In this document: positions 33,719-44,890 of the stretch, one piece after another
How positions within the stretch are numbered: position 1 is the stretch's first letter
How the letters are laid out: every line of letters starts with the position of its first letter
From: Hesseltinella vesiculosa
Lineage: Eukaryota; Mucoromycota; Mucoromycetes; Mucorales; Cunninghamellaceae
Length of the DNA: 64,000 nucleotides
Reading direction: 5' to 3'
Assembly: GCA_002104935.1 (NCBI GenBank)
Contig: MCGT01000015.1
Coordinates: 62,001 to 126,000, forward strand
Position numbers and translations under genes: made by a program
The notes under the pieces: generated by a model
Database searches by the model: none
Told to the model about the DNA's origin: nothing
The model's input: only the letters and a program-made list of their open reading frames with translations

Positions 33719-34600
33719 GGTTCTTTATTGTCTATGGGAAACAAAAAAAAAAAAAAAAAAAAAAAAAAGAGGGAGGAAAGATGAATGAGAAAAAAAAAAG
33801 AGCAAAGAGAAAGAGTAGAAAAAAGAAAATGGCGCTTTTTTTTAAGGTTACCAAGGCAACGGCTTTTGGAACGAGATCACGAAAAAAACCTGTGTAGCCA
33901 GAAAACGCCATGACATTCCTTTGGCAAAAAAAAAAAGTTTCGTTTTCTTCCAATGACTGCATGCATTTCTCTATCACCTCTTTGTTTCTTTGACATCATG
34001 AATTAAACTACTTTTCTTATTTAATTGGTATAAAAGGGACCAGAACGTCTGCTATTGAGCACGGGTTACACAATTGCAATTTGGTTCATTGAGAGAGTAC
34101 CTGACATTTCCTTTCTTTGATCATCTAAACAAAAACAATCAACTACCTTGGCAACTTGTTTTCTCTTACTCCGGCGTGCCTCGATCATCTGTTTTTTTTT
34201 TTTTCCGCCACTTTTGTTCATCGATGCCAAGCTCAAAATGATGGTCTTTCCTTTTAGCCTTATCCAAGCATGTGGTGTTCAACAGATTTGGCAACACTTT
34301 TCATCTTTCATTCTTTTGAACATTCTAACTGGATTTTTTCTTTGATGCAGGTCATTGAACTGCAAAGGCAAGCCGGCACGCGGGTTGCATGTCTCGATTA
34401 GTATCCTTTTTTTTTTTTTTTTTGCACCTTGCGATTGTGGGCCTTTGTGTCATCCAAAAAAGGCAACCAGCTTTTTATTTTTTTTTTTGAGTGACACTGA
34501 ATCCACTTGCTGCTGCTGCTGGCAAAAAAAGAAAACTCCGACTTGGCGAGTAAAAATAAAATATGAGCGACAATAGCCCATGGACGTTACCTGTGTTGGT
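33719..34600. other. Intergenic region with orphan TATA box and weak frames
   Basis: The promoter of the lipase-like gene lies at the left, with an A run of about 28 at 33741-33768. A plus-strand TATAAAAG at 34029-34036 is followed by a plausible leader. A candidate acceptor TTTGATGCAG near 34341-34351 precedes an open stretch that reads VIELQRQAGTRVACLD then stops. I could not assemble a gene. Confidence 0.4.
34029..34036 (+). promoter_or_regulatory. Orphan TATA box
   Basis: TATAAAAG on the plus strand, with no supported gene downstream. It could drive a non-coding RNA or mark the 5' end of a degraded gene. Confidence 0.3.
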
Positions 34601-34980
34601 AGGGTCATGGCTCACAGAGCAAAGCTGCATTGGAGGAAAAGTGTGAGCCACCTTGTTGTTGTTGACATGCCTCTTTTTGCTTACCTACCTTGCTTGTTAT
34701 AAACACATTTAGCGAGATTAAAGCAAGCTTGCCCATCGCTGTCAGTTTTCCAATTGATTAAAGTCGAAGCACTGCCACTTTTCGGCGCTTGTGGCCGTCA
34801 CCAAACTGACTGATGGAGCACATTTCCTGGGATACTTTGTCACGCCAGGATGGATTCGTGTGTTTGGTGTCATTGGTGGAAAATAAATCAGCACACCTGG
34901 TAGACATCCTGAAAGCCGCCATGGCTTGAAGTAAACAAACCGTCCAGTACATTTTTTTGTTTTAAGAGGGGTGCCCTTAC

Positions 34981-35250
34981 CGGGTTTCAGCCATCATTTC
35001 GGCGCTCTTTGAGCTGTGAATAATTTTTTTTTAGTGGAGGAATCAGTGGTGTCGAAACGAACCTGATCAAAAGTTGGCTGGGCGACCTATTCCTATTGAC
35101 TTGATTTTTTCAGCACAGTTGTCATCCATGCATTTGCGCACTTTTGCAATAAAAAAATAATAATAATAAGTCGGCACATCCAGCCTCCGCGACAGTGCCT
35201 TCGATTCCTGGCTGGTGCATGCAGTGTAGGGTAATTCCAAAACAATCTGT
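34981..35250 (+). repeat. Dispersed repeat, copy A
   Basis: This aligns by eye with 36540-36190 (minus) and 50750-51060 (plus). Landmarks in order are TTTTTTTTAG, GAAACGAACCTGATCAAAAG, TTGGCTGGGCGACC, TTTTTTCAGCA and CCTCCGCGACAGTGCC. It is diverged from the other copies. Confidence 0.65.
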
Positions 35251-35343
35251 AAGACTGGGTAATATGAGCAAGGACGCGACGCGTTCGAGAGAAAAGGTAC
35301 AGAGGACCCTGGCCATGTTTTTTTTTATCACCTTCCATACAGC

Positions 35344-35752
35344 ATGAAAAGCAAGATGACAAGTGTCGATTCCAGGACCCGAACAACAGTCAGCCTCGCC
35401 ATTTTCCAACTTCGAGGAGAGTCTGCCATGTACACTGACTTGCCCAAGTTTACCTTTTTGGTTTTGCTGTTTGTAGGCACAGGAAAGGGCTGCTGGTTTG
35501 GAAGGCAGCCTGGCTTGCAGTGCTTGGACAAGGAACAACGAGACTTCTTGTTGATCATGGGTAAACTTTGGAGGGATACCCCACTTGTTGAAAGCAAGTG
35601 CGGCTGATTTTTTTGTTTCTTTATTTTCATGTTTGTTTGTAGGTGAACAAGCCTTCGCTAATAGAAAGTATCGTACAAGGTTGCGACAGCTCGGTGAGCA
35701 AGTGACGGACAGTGAAGAAGAAGGCGAGGAAACGAAACTTATCCTGGCATAG
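35344..35752 (+). CDS. Candidate two-exon small protein, unknown
   Basis: Exon 1 (35344-35560) ends ATG-G|GTAAAC and exon 2 (35643-35752) begins after TTTGTTTGTAG. They join in phase to give 108 aa. The second exon is convincingly protein-like (QAFANRKYRTRLRQLGEQ, then an acidic tail). The first contains GKGCWFGRQPGLQCLDKEQR with two Cys, but also a hydrophobic run that may be an unrecognised intron. It sits between two dispersed repeat copies. No family is recognised; it may be transposon-derived. Confidence 0.35.
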
Positions 35753-36189
35753 ATTATTTTTTTTTCTACGCCACCTTGATAATAATTGAGGCATCATTCA
35801 TGGCGGAGGTTTTAGAATCGCTTGTATGGGACATGCAGTGAGGCAGAGTTTGTAGCCATGCATAGGGACCTCATTAGATTTGTTTCTTCACATCAGCAGC
35901 AATGATGAGGCTAGCCAATGCCCTATCCAGGTAGTCAACAGCCCAATAATCAACTTTCAAACAAAAATGGGGACTAGAAAAAGGAAGATATTCGATTGAA
36001 ACAAGCCAACGTCATATAAAAACAGCAAGACAGTATCAAATCAAGGCCCACGATCCCTTTGCAAAAAGGGACCGCTGTGGTCTCTGCGTCATAGCTTTGA
36101 AAGCAAATGCGTTAGCAGTCAAGTCCTTGAGAGTTGACCAGCGACCACTGCCATTTGACATTAAGCAAAGGACAGCTATGGTTGAGGAG

Positions 36190-36540
36190 TGCATAAGCCC
36201 TCGTCCGAGTCGGTTCCCAATGTTTACTTTTGATAGCCAGGAGTCGAAGAGACTAGTACTATGCGGAGACTGAATATGCCAATCCCATTTTGATAAAAAA
36301 TAAAAGAAACGCTGCACATCACTTTTTAGTGATTGGATTGATGTGAAATTTTGTGTAATTGAGCAAATGCGTGAATGACAATGGTGCTGAAAAAAACAAG
36401 TCAATAGGTGATGGTCGCCCAGCCAACTTTTGATCAGTTTCGTTTGGATGCCTCCGATTCCCGCGCTAAAAAAATTGAAAAATCGGCCATTTTCGCCAGG
36501 CGACCCCCAGGCGATCTGATCAAAAATCACAGTGCAGCAT
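36190..36540 (-). repeat. Dispersed repeat, copy B
   Basis: The longest copy of the family, on the minus strand. It contains GATCAAAAGTTGGCTGGGCG, CGCCTGGGGGTCGCCTGGCG and GTCTCCGCATAGTACTAGTC. It keeps an open frame of about 164 codons (36530-36036), whose product has no motif I recognise. Confidence 0.65.
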
Positions 36541-37625
36541 TGTTTTAACTAAATTGACTCCAAGTTTTGCATACCAGTACCACATGGTGAGAAATGACCG
36601 TGATTAAAATCGCAGCCCTTTCAGACAACCGAGTGAAGAGCTAGAAGGCTAATAGACTTCCTTTGTGCAGTACTTACACGGCAGTCGGTGCATTATTTCT
36701 CCGATTGCCGTGCCACGAGGTTTCACGGTTTTCAAAACCCGACAAATGTCTCCCTCCTCTTCTTAGACATCCTCGACTTGGCTGTCCTTGACTTGTCACT
36801 TGAGAACAGAGCAAGGAAGCAGGACAAGGCATTTTCCTCCTAATCATTAACACTACTGTACAATGATTTTTCTATTTTATACCGTAATTTTAATCATGAT
36901 GTCACTCTGTCGTTGCCGCTGTTTGAAAAAAAAACATTACCAGTTTGTCATTTCATCGCATTTCCCTGGAGACGCATTTCGCGTTCGCGTTTTGAAGACA
37001 ATGCAAGCAATAAGATCATGCCCTTTTCTTTTGCCTTTGGAAGGGTTTCTTTGTTAGTAGTCAAGGAGAAGTAAAACCAGTCTTGAATAGTAAAATAACT
37101 GGTATAGTAGAATACCTACTGTGGAATGAAGTAGTCTGCCGTATGTATTGACTGTCAATAACCATTTGGCTGTCATCTGGTCCAACACGTTAAAAAAAGC
37201 TTAAATCAAACGATCCTGTGGAGAAAAAAAAAAAACCGTGTTCCGCTTTTTTTTTTATTGTTTTTCTTTTCTTCGCCTTTTTGTTTTATTTTATTTTATT
37301 TTTTAATCGTCTGTTTTCATTGATGGAACAAGGTAAGAAACAATGCAAAATAGAAAACCCTTGGGTTTCTTCAGGGCCTGGCATGCATTCCTTTGCTGGA
37401 GAAATAAGAAACACGGCGCATTTATCGTTTGTTACTGACTATTACCTCTTTTCTAATCTACCTTATTCTCATTGATTATATGCTTCACCTTTTGTTACCT
37501 TTATCTAATAACACGTGCTATGGAATGCTGATGGATTTTAGATGTAAATCCCTTTTTTTTTTTTTTTAGCTAAAAAAAAAATGACGAAAGACTTCATTGT
37601 TTACTCAAGCCATGTTTCTTCATAG

Positions 37626-40600
37626 CTTTACTACCTCGTTTATCGGTTCCTGGAAGACAGTCCATGTAAACAATCAGCACGGGCCCTAGCTCAGGACCTT
37701 GATCACCATCGTCAATTGCTACCAAGCTCCATGGCATTGGATGGCTCACTAGTCCCACTTTCCATCGATCGCATCGTAAAATACCGCAGGCCTTGCAAAA
37801 AAAAAAAAAAAAAAAGGATCTCACCGTTTTTATTTCTATCATGAAGGCCAAAAAGTATCCCGATGCAAAAGGGCCGTACTTGCTGCAGTTACTGCAGCAC
37901 TTTATTGATCATTACAAGACATCCGCCGATCCAACCACTGTGCGTGGCAATGCTTTACGTCATGGCGACGACTCCTTGCTGACAATGCTTTCTGCTTTTG
38001 TTGAAACCAAACCTGGAATCAAATCGGATTACCTCGATATGAAACCTAGTGAGCTGGCTCAACTACCTATGCGTAAGAGCCTTTCCCTCTCCTTTACTTG
38101 GAATATTTCCGTCGTCTCACCTTGTTTCTATTCTGGCAGAACGAATGCTGATCGCTCGAGAAATGGGAATCCAGCTCCCTAGACCAATCTCCACCCAGAG
38201 CTACTTCTCCAGATACTATAAAGAGCGCGTCAACATCAGTGGCCATCGCTTCCCTGTATTCTGCTTGGCCTTTGACAAAACCAACCGACGACTCTTCACC
38301 GTATGTCAGGAGACCACGATGCATCCTTTGACACTGACATTTTCTTTTCTTTCCTTCTGCTGCGCTTTATATTTTTCAGGGAAGTGACGACTACCTTGTC
38401 AAGGTGTGGTGTGTGCGTACTGGCTTCCTCATCTACACCATCCGCGGCCATTACAACGTCATTACCGATATCGCCATCAATGAAGAAAATACCCTGATTG
38501 CTACCGCCTCGTCTGATGGCTATATCCGCGTCTGGACCATGGATGGATTCAAACCTGTTGTCTGCTTACGTCCAACTTCCTCTGTCGTAAGATCAAAGAA
38601 CCTGTGGAAATGGATCAGATCAAAGGCTCATCCCACAATGACCTCTTCGCTTTTTCTTTCAGATCAAGCCTTTTACAACCGTATGCTTCTCGCCCTCACC
38701 TCGTGGTGACACTCGATATCTCATAGCAACAAACGAGGACGGTATTGTGCGCCTTTGGCGCTGGAACCGCGACACGCTCCAATTCTCCAACCCTCAGAAC
38801 CCTATCAGCTATGGCTGTAAATACAAAGGCCGTGACAAGCTTCGCTGCTCCTCCTTCAACTACAGCGGCTCCCATTTCACCGTCGCTGGCGATGATGGCT
38901 TTGTCTACATCTTCTCCACCATCCACAACACCACTGCCCTTGGCAGAACACTTCGAGGGGATTATCACAGCCGCAAACAAACCCAAGAAAACCAAGCTCG
39001 ACGTCGCAAACGGGTCACCAGTGCTCTTTTCCCTGACAAGAACGGGAACGAAGAACAGCTTCCTGTCATTCCTGTTGCCGTCCTGGAAGGCCACCGTGGC
39101 AGCATTACCGATCTCGCCTACAGCCATGATGGTGAACGCATCTTGAGCGGGTAAGCCTTTCATGAATCAATCTCAGTGTTTTCTTATCTATCTGCTTTCC
39201 TAGGTCAATGGACGGTACCGCACGGATTTGGACCATGGACAAAGAAACTTCCTCTTGGCAGTCCATCGTCCGTAGGTTACTACCAAAAAAAAAAAAAAAA
39301 AAGTGGGGTGCTGACTGGTTGACATAGTGGACATCACCCAGACAGGAAATGCCCCAATGGTTGAACCCAAATCACAAGTGACGAAACCAGCTCTGGCTGA
39401 AAATACAACACCCATATCCTTAGTCACCACTGAGCATGGCACATTCATCCCTCGTGCCCCAGTCTCGTTTTTTGCTAAACCAGTTTCTCCCAGCAATGAC
39501 TCAACAGCAATGCCGAATGTACAGTCAGTTCCTAATCCCACACCCATAACAAACGACACGGCCGCCACCTCCACATCCGAAACTGTCGCCAGTACTGCTG
39601 CACCAAACCCATCCCCTACGCCTGCTGTCGACGATAGCCCTCGTGTGTCCATGATTTCCTGGTCCGCCAACGACCAGATGTGCTTGGTTGCCACCACTCA
39701 TGGCACCATCCATGTTTATTATGCCTTCAATGGCCGGCTCGCCTGCACCCTCAAGGGCCATGTTGGTGAAGTGTATGCAGTCGACAACCATCCCGTCCAA
39801 ACGGACACCATCCTCTCTGCTGGCTACGATGGCAATGTCATTCTCTGGGATATTGGCAACCGAGCTGTCATTGCCAGTAAACACCACGCCAACCGTGTGT
39901 TCTTGGACTGCAAGTTCTCGCCCGATGGTATGAAATATGCCGTCACCGATGATGAAGGCAATTGCACTCTCTTTGGCATCAATGGTCTGGAAAAGGACTA
40001 CGCCCAGGCCAAGACCTGGACCCGTGGTCAATACTTTTACAACGACTACAGCCCCGTTCGCTATGCACCCGACGGCACGTTTGTCGACGACCAGACCAAT
40101 TTGCCCACGCATGCCGTTCCTCCTTCACCCATCATCGACCTCCAAGGCATTGAATACCCACACCAGCCCCGACGCGGCTACGGCCGGGACATCCCTACCC
40201 TCTCACCCACCTTTGAAGTCCACGATGCCCAGCGTCTAGCCATCTACAATGAAGAAATCCAGGCTGCGAAAAAGAATCCTGCCCCATCCTTGCCTCCCCT
40301 AGACCGTGCCCATGTCGCCAAGCTTCGCCGAGAATTTGTACACAATGACGATGACGATGACCAAGACGCCGCCAATGCTAATAATGCTGCCATTCAAATG
40401 CCCCTGCCTCCCGTCCAACAAGCATTTCTTTTACCTGATGACTCTGACGACGAAGACTATCGTGAACCACCCCAAGCCCAGGCCAATAACCACTCGCCAT
40501 CTGACTCGGAAGAAGAGGATCCTGGTCACGAGCTCATGGACTCTGACGAATCCATGGCGAACGAAGCCCTGGCTTCCTGGGATAACGACAACGATCTCAG

Positions 40601-42933
40601 CGACGGCCCGCCCATGACCCGCAGCCGCCGCGGCCGCCGGCCTTTTACTAGCCAGATGGGCAACGATGTTGATGATGATGATGATGATGATGATGACGAC
40701 GACGACGACGGCTTCCTCGCTGGCACTTCCTCTGGTAGACGACGCACCCGATCCTCTCGCCGTGCCTCGTCTCGTCGTCGCAACGTACGTGCCACCTCAA
40801 CCACCACACCTCGTGTCACTCTGACCAACCGCCGCAACTCTCGCACCACACGCCAACGCCGCCTGAACCTCGATGACGACGACGATATGCTCGTCCGACC
40901 CCGGCGTCATCGCGCTGCTCAGCGCATGTCCTATCTGGAAAGCGATGTCGAGGACTTTAGTGCTCTGGGTGAAGACGACGACGCCTCCGAGGATGAACAC
41001 ATTCAGATCACGGACGATGACGACGGTAACTTCCATGGACGCTCCACCTCCATCGCCGCCTCCTCCCGCACCACCCGTGCTTCCGCCCTTACCTCGTCTT
41101 CTACTACCAACGCTACTGCCTCCTCGCCCTACTTCTCCCGCAGCACTCGGTCTTCCCGCGCAGCGTCCGATGTCGGCCAAAACGGCCATGCCATCGACAT
41201 GGGCGACGATGACGATGGCGATGACATCCCCATTGGCCGATCATCCTCTCGCCGAAATGCCCGACGTCCTCTTCGATCTGCCCTCGACTCTGACGATGAT
41301 CAGGGCTTTGATGATGATCATCACGATGAATACCAGTCCGGCCGTGTCACTCGCCAACGTGCTGCCAGTTCTGCTAGCGCCTCCGCCTCTGCCGCACCTG
41401 ACGTCAAACCCAAACCCAAAGGCAAAAAGAAGCTGGGCCGCCCGCCCAAGCGTCTGAATTCTATCCGCGACCTGACACCAGAAGAAATCAAGCTGTACTT
41501 ACCTGGCCCATGGCTCAATATGACCGCCCCATCCATTGACAAATACCTGCCTCAAGTCGGTGACCATGTGGCCTTGTTGCTCGAAGGCTACCGTCAGTAT
41601 TGGAACAACTCTGAGCTCCTTGACTATTTTGATCCCCGTCACGGCCCTGCCGATGCCGAGCATGCATTCTTGTCCTCCTCTTCACCTTCAGCCTCATCAT
41701 CTTCGATCTCTTTACGCCATCACGTCGAGCCCGTTGTCTTTGCCACCGTCACCAGCCTCACTTGGCTCGTTGGCCCGCCTACTTTTTGCCGTCTCAAGCT
41801 GCAGTTGTTAGATATCTCCAACCTGCACGACGTCCTGACCCAGCAAGCCGACCCCGTCTGGGCTTACCCCTCAGCCATGTCCTCCCGACGCCAAGAACTG
41901 ACGATTGACTATTGCGACGAAGACGGCAGTCCCGAGTTTTTGATTCTGTGGTCTCGATTCCACGCTTCCATGAAGATCTTCTTTGGCGAAAAGGAATTGC
42001 ACAACCGCGTCGATGCCATGTACGACGTCGGCAAGTACTCTGGTCGCGTCTCTACCATCAACAAATCCGGGCTGTACTGGCAACGCGCCAGATCCCACAG
42101 CCCCTGGGCATGCTATCACATTATATGGTAAAAAAAAAAAAAAAAAAAAGTGAGAAAAGAAGCAAATGCCTGACCGAGTTTTTATTTCAAACAAAGGGAT
42201 GACGATTCCTCACCGCCTGAAGATCTCAGTCCATGGGAAGTCATTCCTGAAAATGAAGACTTCACAACGTGGTATGGCTCCACCTCAGCCTTGCCAGAGG
42301 CCCAAGTCAAGCGAGCCAACGATGTCCTGGACTGGCTGTGTTCGATGGAAGAATTCGCCCTCTATGTCCAGCCGGTCGATGTTTACTCTTACCCCGACTA
42401 TCTCACCAAAGTAGCCTACCCCATATGTATGGAACTGGTTCGTCAACGATTGAACGGCGGCTACTACCGTCAAGCCGAGGTAATTTGCATGACTCATGGC
42501 GTTGCTAGGCACGAGTGATGACTAACCTTCCTTTTTTTTTCACTTTCTCTCTTCCATCAGGCCTTGTTGGACGATGTGGAATTAATTCGCAAGAATGCCC
42601 AACGGTACAATCATACTGCGTCCCTGGCTTCGAAAAACGCAACCCGCTTGGCCAACTTCTTCAAGACACGGCTGCAGAGTAAGTGGGGAGCTGGGCACAA
42701 TCCTGCACTGACTAACGCTGACGTGTAACATAGATCCTCAAATGCCTCTGGCTATTGGCCGCATGACAGGCAAACGAAAATCTGAAGAACAAGAATCCGA
42801 CGACGAGTACGATGATGCCAATGTCGAGTCGGAAGACAGCGAGCCTGCTAGCCATAGCGTGCATGCTGATTTCCATGAAGAGGACGATGACGATGCCTTT
42901 ATTGACGACGCCGATGAAGACGACGATTATTAA
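37626..42933 (+). CDS. BRWD/PHIP-type WD40-repeat and bromodomain protein
   Basis: Ten linked exons: 37626-37775, 37847-38072, 38140-38300, 38380-38586, 38663-39150, 39204-39271, 39328-42127, 42197-42479, 42561-42678 and 42734-42933. They encode 1566 aa, plus an unresolved short first exon. The start LYYLVYRFLEDSPC matches the BRWD N-terminus. WD40 repeats follow (GSDDYLVKVWCVRTG, ATASSDGYIRVW, SGSMDGTARIW, HVGEVYAVDNHP). The middle is acidic and Arg-rich, with a poly-Asp run and an AT-hook-like KLGRPPKR. The C-terminal fold reads NDVLDWLCSMEEF, YPDYLTKVAYPICMELV, GYYRQAEALLDDV and NAQRYN, matching the second, degenerate bromodomain of BRWD/PHIP. In animals these are chromatin-bound substrate receptors of CRL4 ubiquitin ligases. 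A nuclear chromatin role is inferred. The exon 3 acceptor (AAG at 37844-37846) is weak. Confidence 0.85.
40667..40711 (+). repeat. (GAT/GAC)n trinucleotide repeat encoding poly-Asp
   Basis: A run of GAT then GAC codons inside the large exon of the WD40-bromodomain gene encodes about 14 Asp residues. The mixed codons suggest protein-level selection as well as slippage. Confidence 0.85.
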
Positions 42934-44286
42934 TACTAGATCAGACACATCAACCCCCCGTATATCCCTTGCAGCCTTGTTGCCGATTTTTTTTTTTTAT
43001 TCTTCTCTGAATGCATTGCTCCTCCACTCTAGTTCAACTTTTTCGCATAGTTTTCCCATCACGATTTTTTTTTTCATTGTGCATCATATTTTTGTTAGGA
43101 TAGTTTTCTAACTTTGAACTACGCTACTAAAAATCATTCTGTTGTATGCAGATTGCGTGTTTGGATTAGATTTAGTTACTCCACTGTTTCTTCACCAGGG
43201 TTGTCAATTGATAGAAGGATGAGCGGGCAGCTCGACCTGGTGCGGGGCTAATTTGTGCAAATGTCTCGATTCTAAGACTAGTCTCCGCACAGTGACTACA
43301 TTCCTCAAGCTTGCACATCCATTTGTTGCTGAGAATAGTCTCCTTTGTGTTTATTAAACGATCGAGAACACTTCGTGTGAGTCGCCAATGGAATGGAATC
43401 TCTGACTGGTCTGGCTAGACTCGATATTAGTAAGAAGTAATAGAGAGGCATTATACGCTAGCGAAGGCGCATGCCACAGCTACTTCTTTAGACACGGTTT
43501 CATTTGCTGATACGATGGATGGCACTAAAAGATTGGACTAAAAGATTGGCAGAAAGGCGACCATTTGGAATTCAAGCTTTGATTGTGCAAGATATGAACG
43601 CCTCCAGGGTCATGGCTTTCATTGCACAGGCACAGGATCTCATCCATGACGACCTCTGGACGAACAGTGGCATTATTAGCAAGATGCATGATTTTTAACG
43701 GCGTCAACCTTGGTATATGTCAATACTTCAGTGGCAATCAAGCGGAATGTATCTGCGGAGGGGTTCCGGCCACGATCCAGGTCAGGTAGCGTGAAGGTGG
43801 TATATGGTTGACACGTATGAGCCTTGGTGATGGGGCCTGATTCTCAGCAAATGGTGTATGCGTTATTTAGTTCGAAAATTCGAATGAAAAAGAAAAACGA
43901 AAATAATGCGAAAAAATGCTGATAAAAATAAAAATGCTGATCCTTCAAGTACGAAGAAAGACAGAAGTGGGGGTGACAGTTTAGCATATTAACATACTAA
44001 AATGATAAGCATCACAGCGTGAGAAAACAGTCTTTTAGAACTTGGTTCAAGTAGGCGAGACCAAAGAAACAGTATTTTATCCTGAAAATTATTGACACCT
44101 CAGGGCAATGGCCACTTGCCTTTTTTGTTGCGAGGGAGGGCAGGGTGAATTTTAAAGACGCGAATGAACCTTCTTGGGCAGAGGCCAATCACAGCACTCC
44201 AAGCAATTTCAATATTTTTTTTTGGTTGGTGCACCGTTTTTTTTTTCATTTTCCTCTTTTTCTCTCTCTCCTAAAAATCATCAACC
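42934..44286. other. Intergenic region, no supported gene
   Basis: This holds the 3' flank of the WD40-bromodomain gene, then about 1 kb without a convincing frame. A 13-bp direct repeat (ACTAAAAGATTGG twice) lies near 43525-43550. A plus-strand frame at 43504-43698 is short and unsupported. The last 150 bp are the pyrimidine-rich Sec61 gamma leader. Confidence 0.45.
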
Positions 44287-44656
44287 ATGAGTTCCTCTGA
44301 AGCTAAAGAAACTTTCCAAGAAGTTATCGAAACCCCCAAGGTCTTTTTGAAGGAAGGCTTCCAATTCATCAACCGATGCAAGAAACCTGATCAAAAAGGT
44401 AACGCAAGATAATAGGAAGATGACTTTCATCTGACGCTATTTTTTTTTCTTTGCTTGTGGTCTACTAGAATTCCTCAAGATCACCCAAGCTGTTGCCATG
44501 GGTTTTGCTGCTTTGGGTGCTCTTGGTTATATTGTCAAGGTAAGAGGGCAATGTGTGGTTGCGTGGTTTGATGAAGCGATGTCTGATTTTAATTTATCTG
44601 TTTTCTTGCAGTTGATCCATATTCCCATCAACAACATCTTGGTGGGTTCTGCTTAA
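44287..44656 (+). CDS. SSS1: Sec61 gamma / Sss1 translocon subunit
   Basis: Three exons: 44287-44398, 44469-44539 and 44612-44656. They give 75 aa, the usual size. It is a tail-anchored subunit of the heterotrimeric Sec61 channel in the ER membrane, clamping the two halves of Sec61 alpha. Diagnostic segments are KEGFQFINRCKKPDQKEF and KITQAVAMGFAALGALGY, with the single membrane helix running to IPINNILVG. It sits at the start of a compact block of housekeeping genes. The start codon is preceded by CAACC, a good fungal context. Confidence 0.97.
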
Positions 44657-44890
44657 ACACCAAAACAATCCACGCCTGTCACTCTTCCCTTTCCACTGTA
44701 AATAGCCTGTGTTGTGTCCCTCTATCTTTCGAATTGCCTCGTTCTTCATTTAATGCTTGGATGCAAGCTTTGGTTTTTTTTTTTTTTTTTTTGGTGGGCC
44801 CGCGCTTTCCACACTCCGCAAAGAATAAAAAAAAAGTTTCTTTTGCTTTCGCACACTTTCTTTTTTCTACCTTTTTTTTCTCGTAACGTC
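44657..44890. other. Short intergenic region
   Basis: 234 bp with long T runs (44776-44792), containing the Sec61 gamma 3' end and the HGH1 promoter. No gene is seen. Confidence 0.5.

Larger units (their letters stand above)
34601..37625. other. Gene-poor 3-kb region with decayed repeats
   Basis: This region contains two copies of a dispersed repeat (34981-35250 plus, 36190-36540 minus), a candidate two-exon ORF at 35344-35752, and isolated protein-like frames such as 34758-34952 minus and 36036-36530 minus. It looks like a decaying transposon graveyard upstream of the WD40-bromodomain gene. The true first exon of that gene may also lie here. Confidence 0.45.

Noticed and set aside
43200..43300. 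Possible fourth copy of the dispersed repeat (GTCTCCGCACAGTGAC)
   Set aside because: Only a short stretch of about 17 bases resembles copies A and B; the rest does not align.
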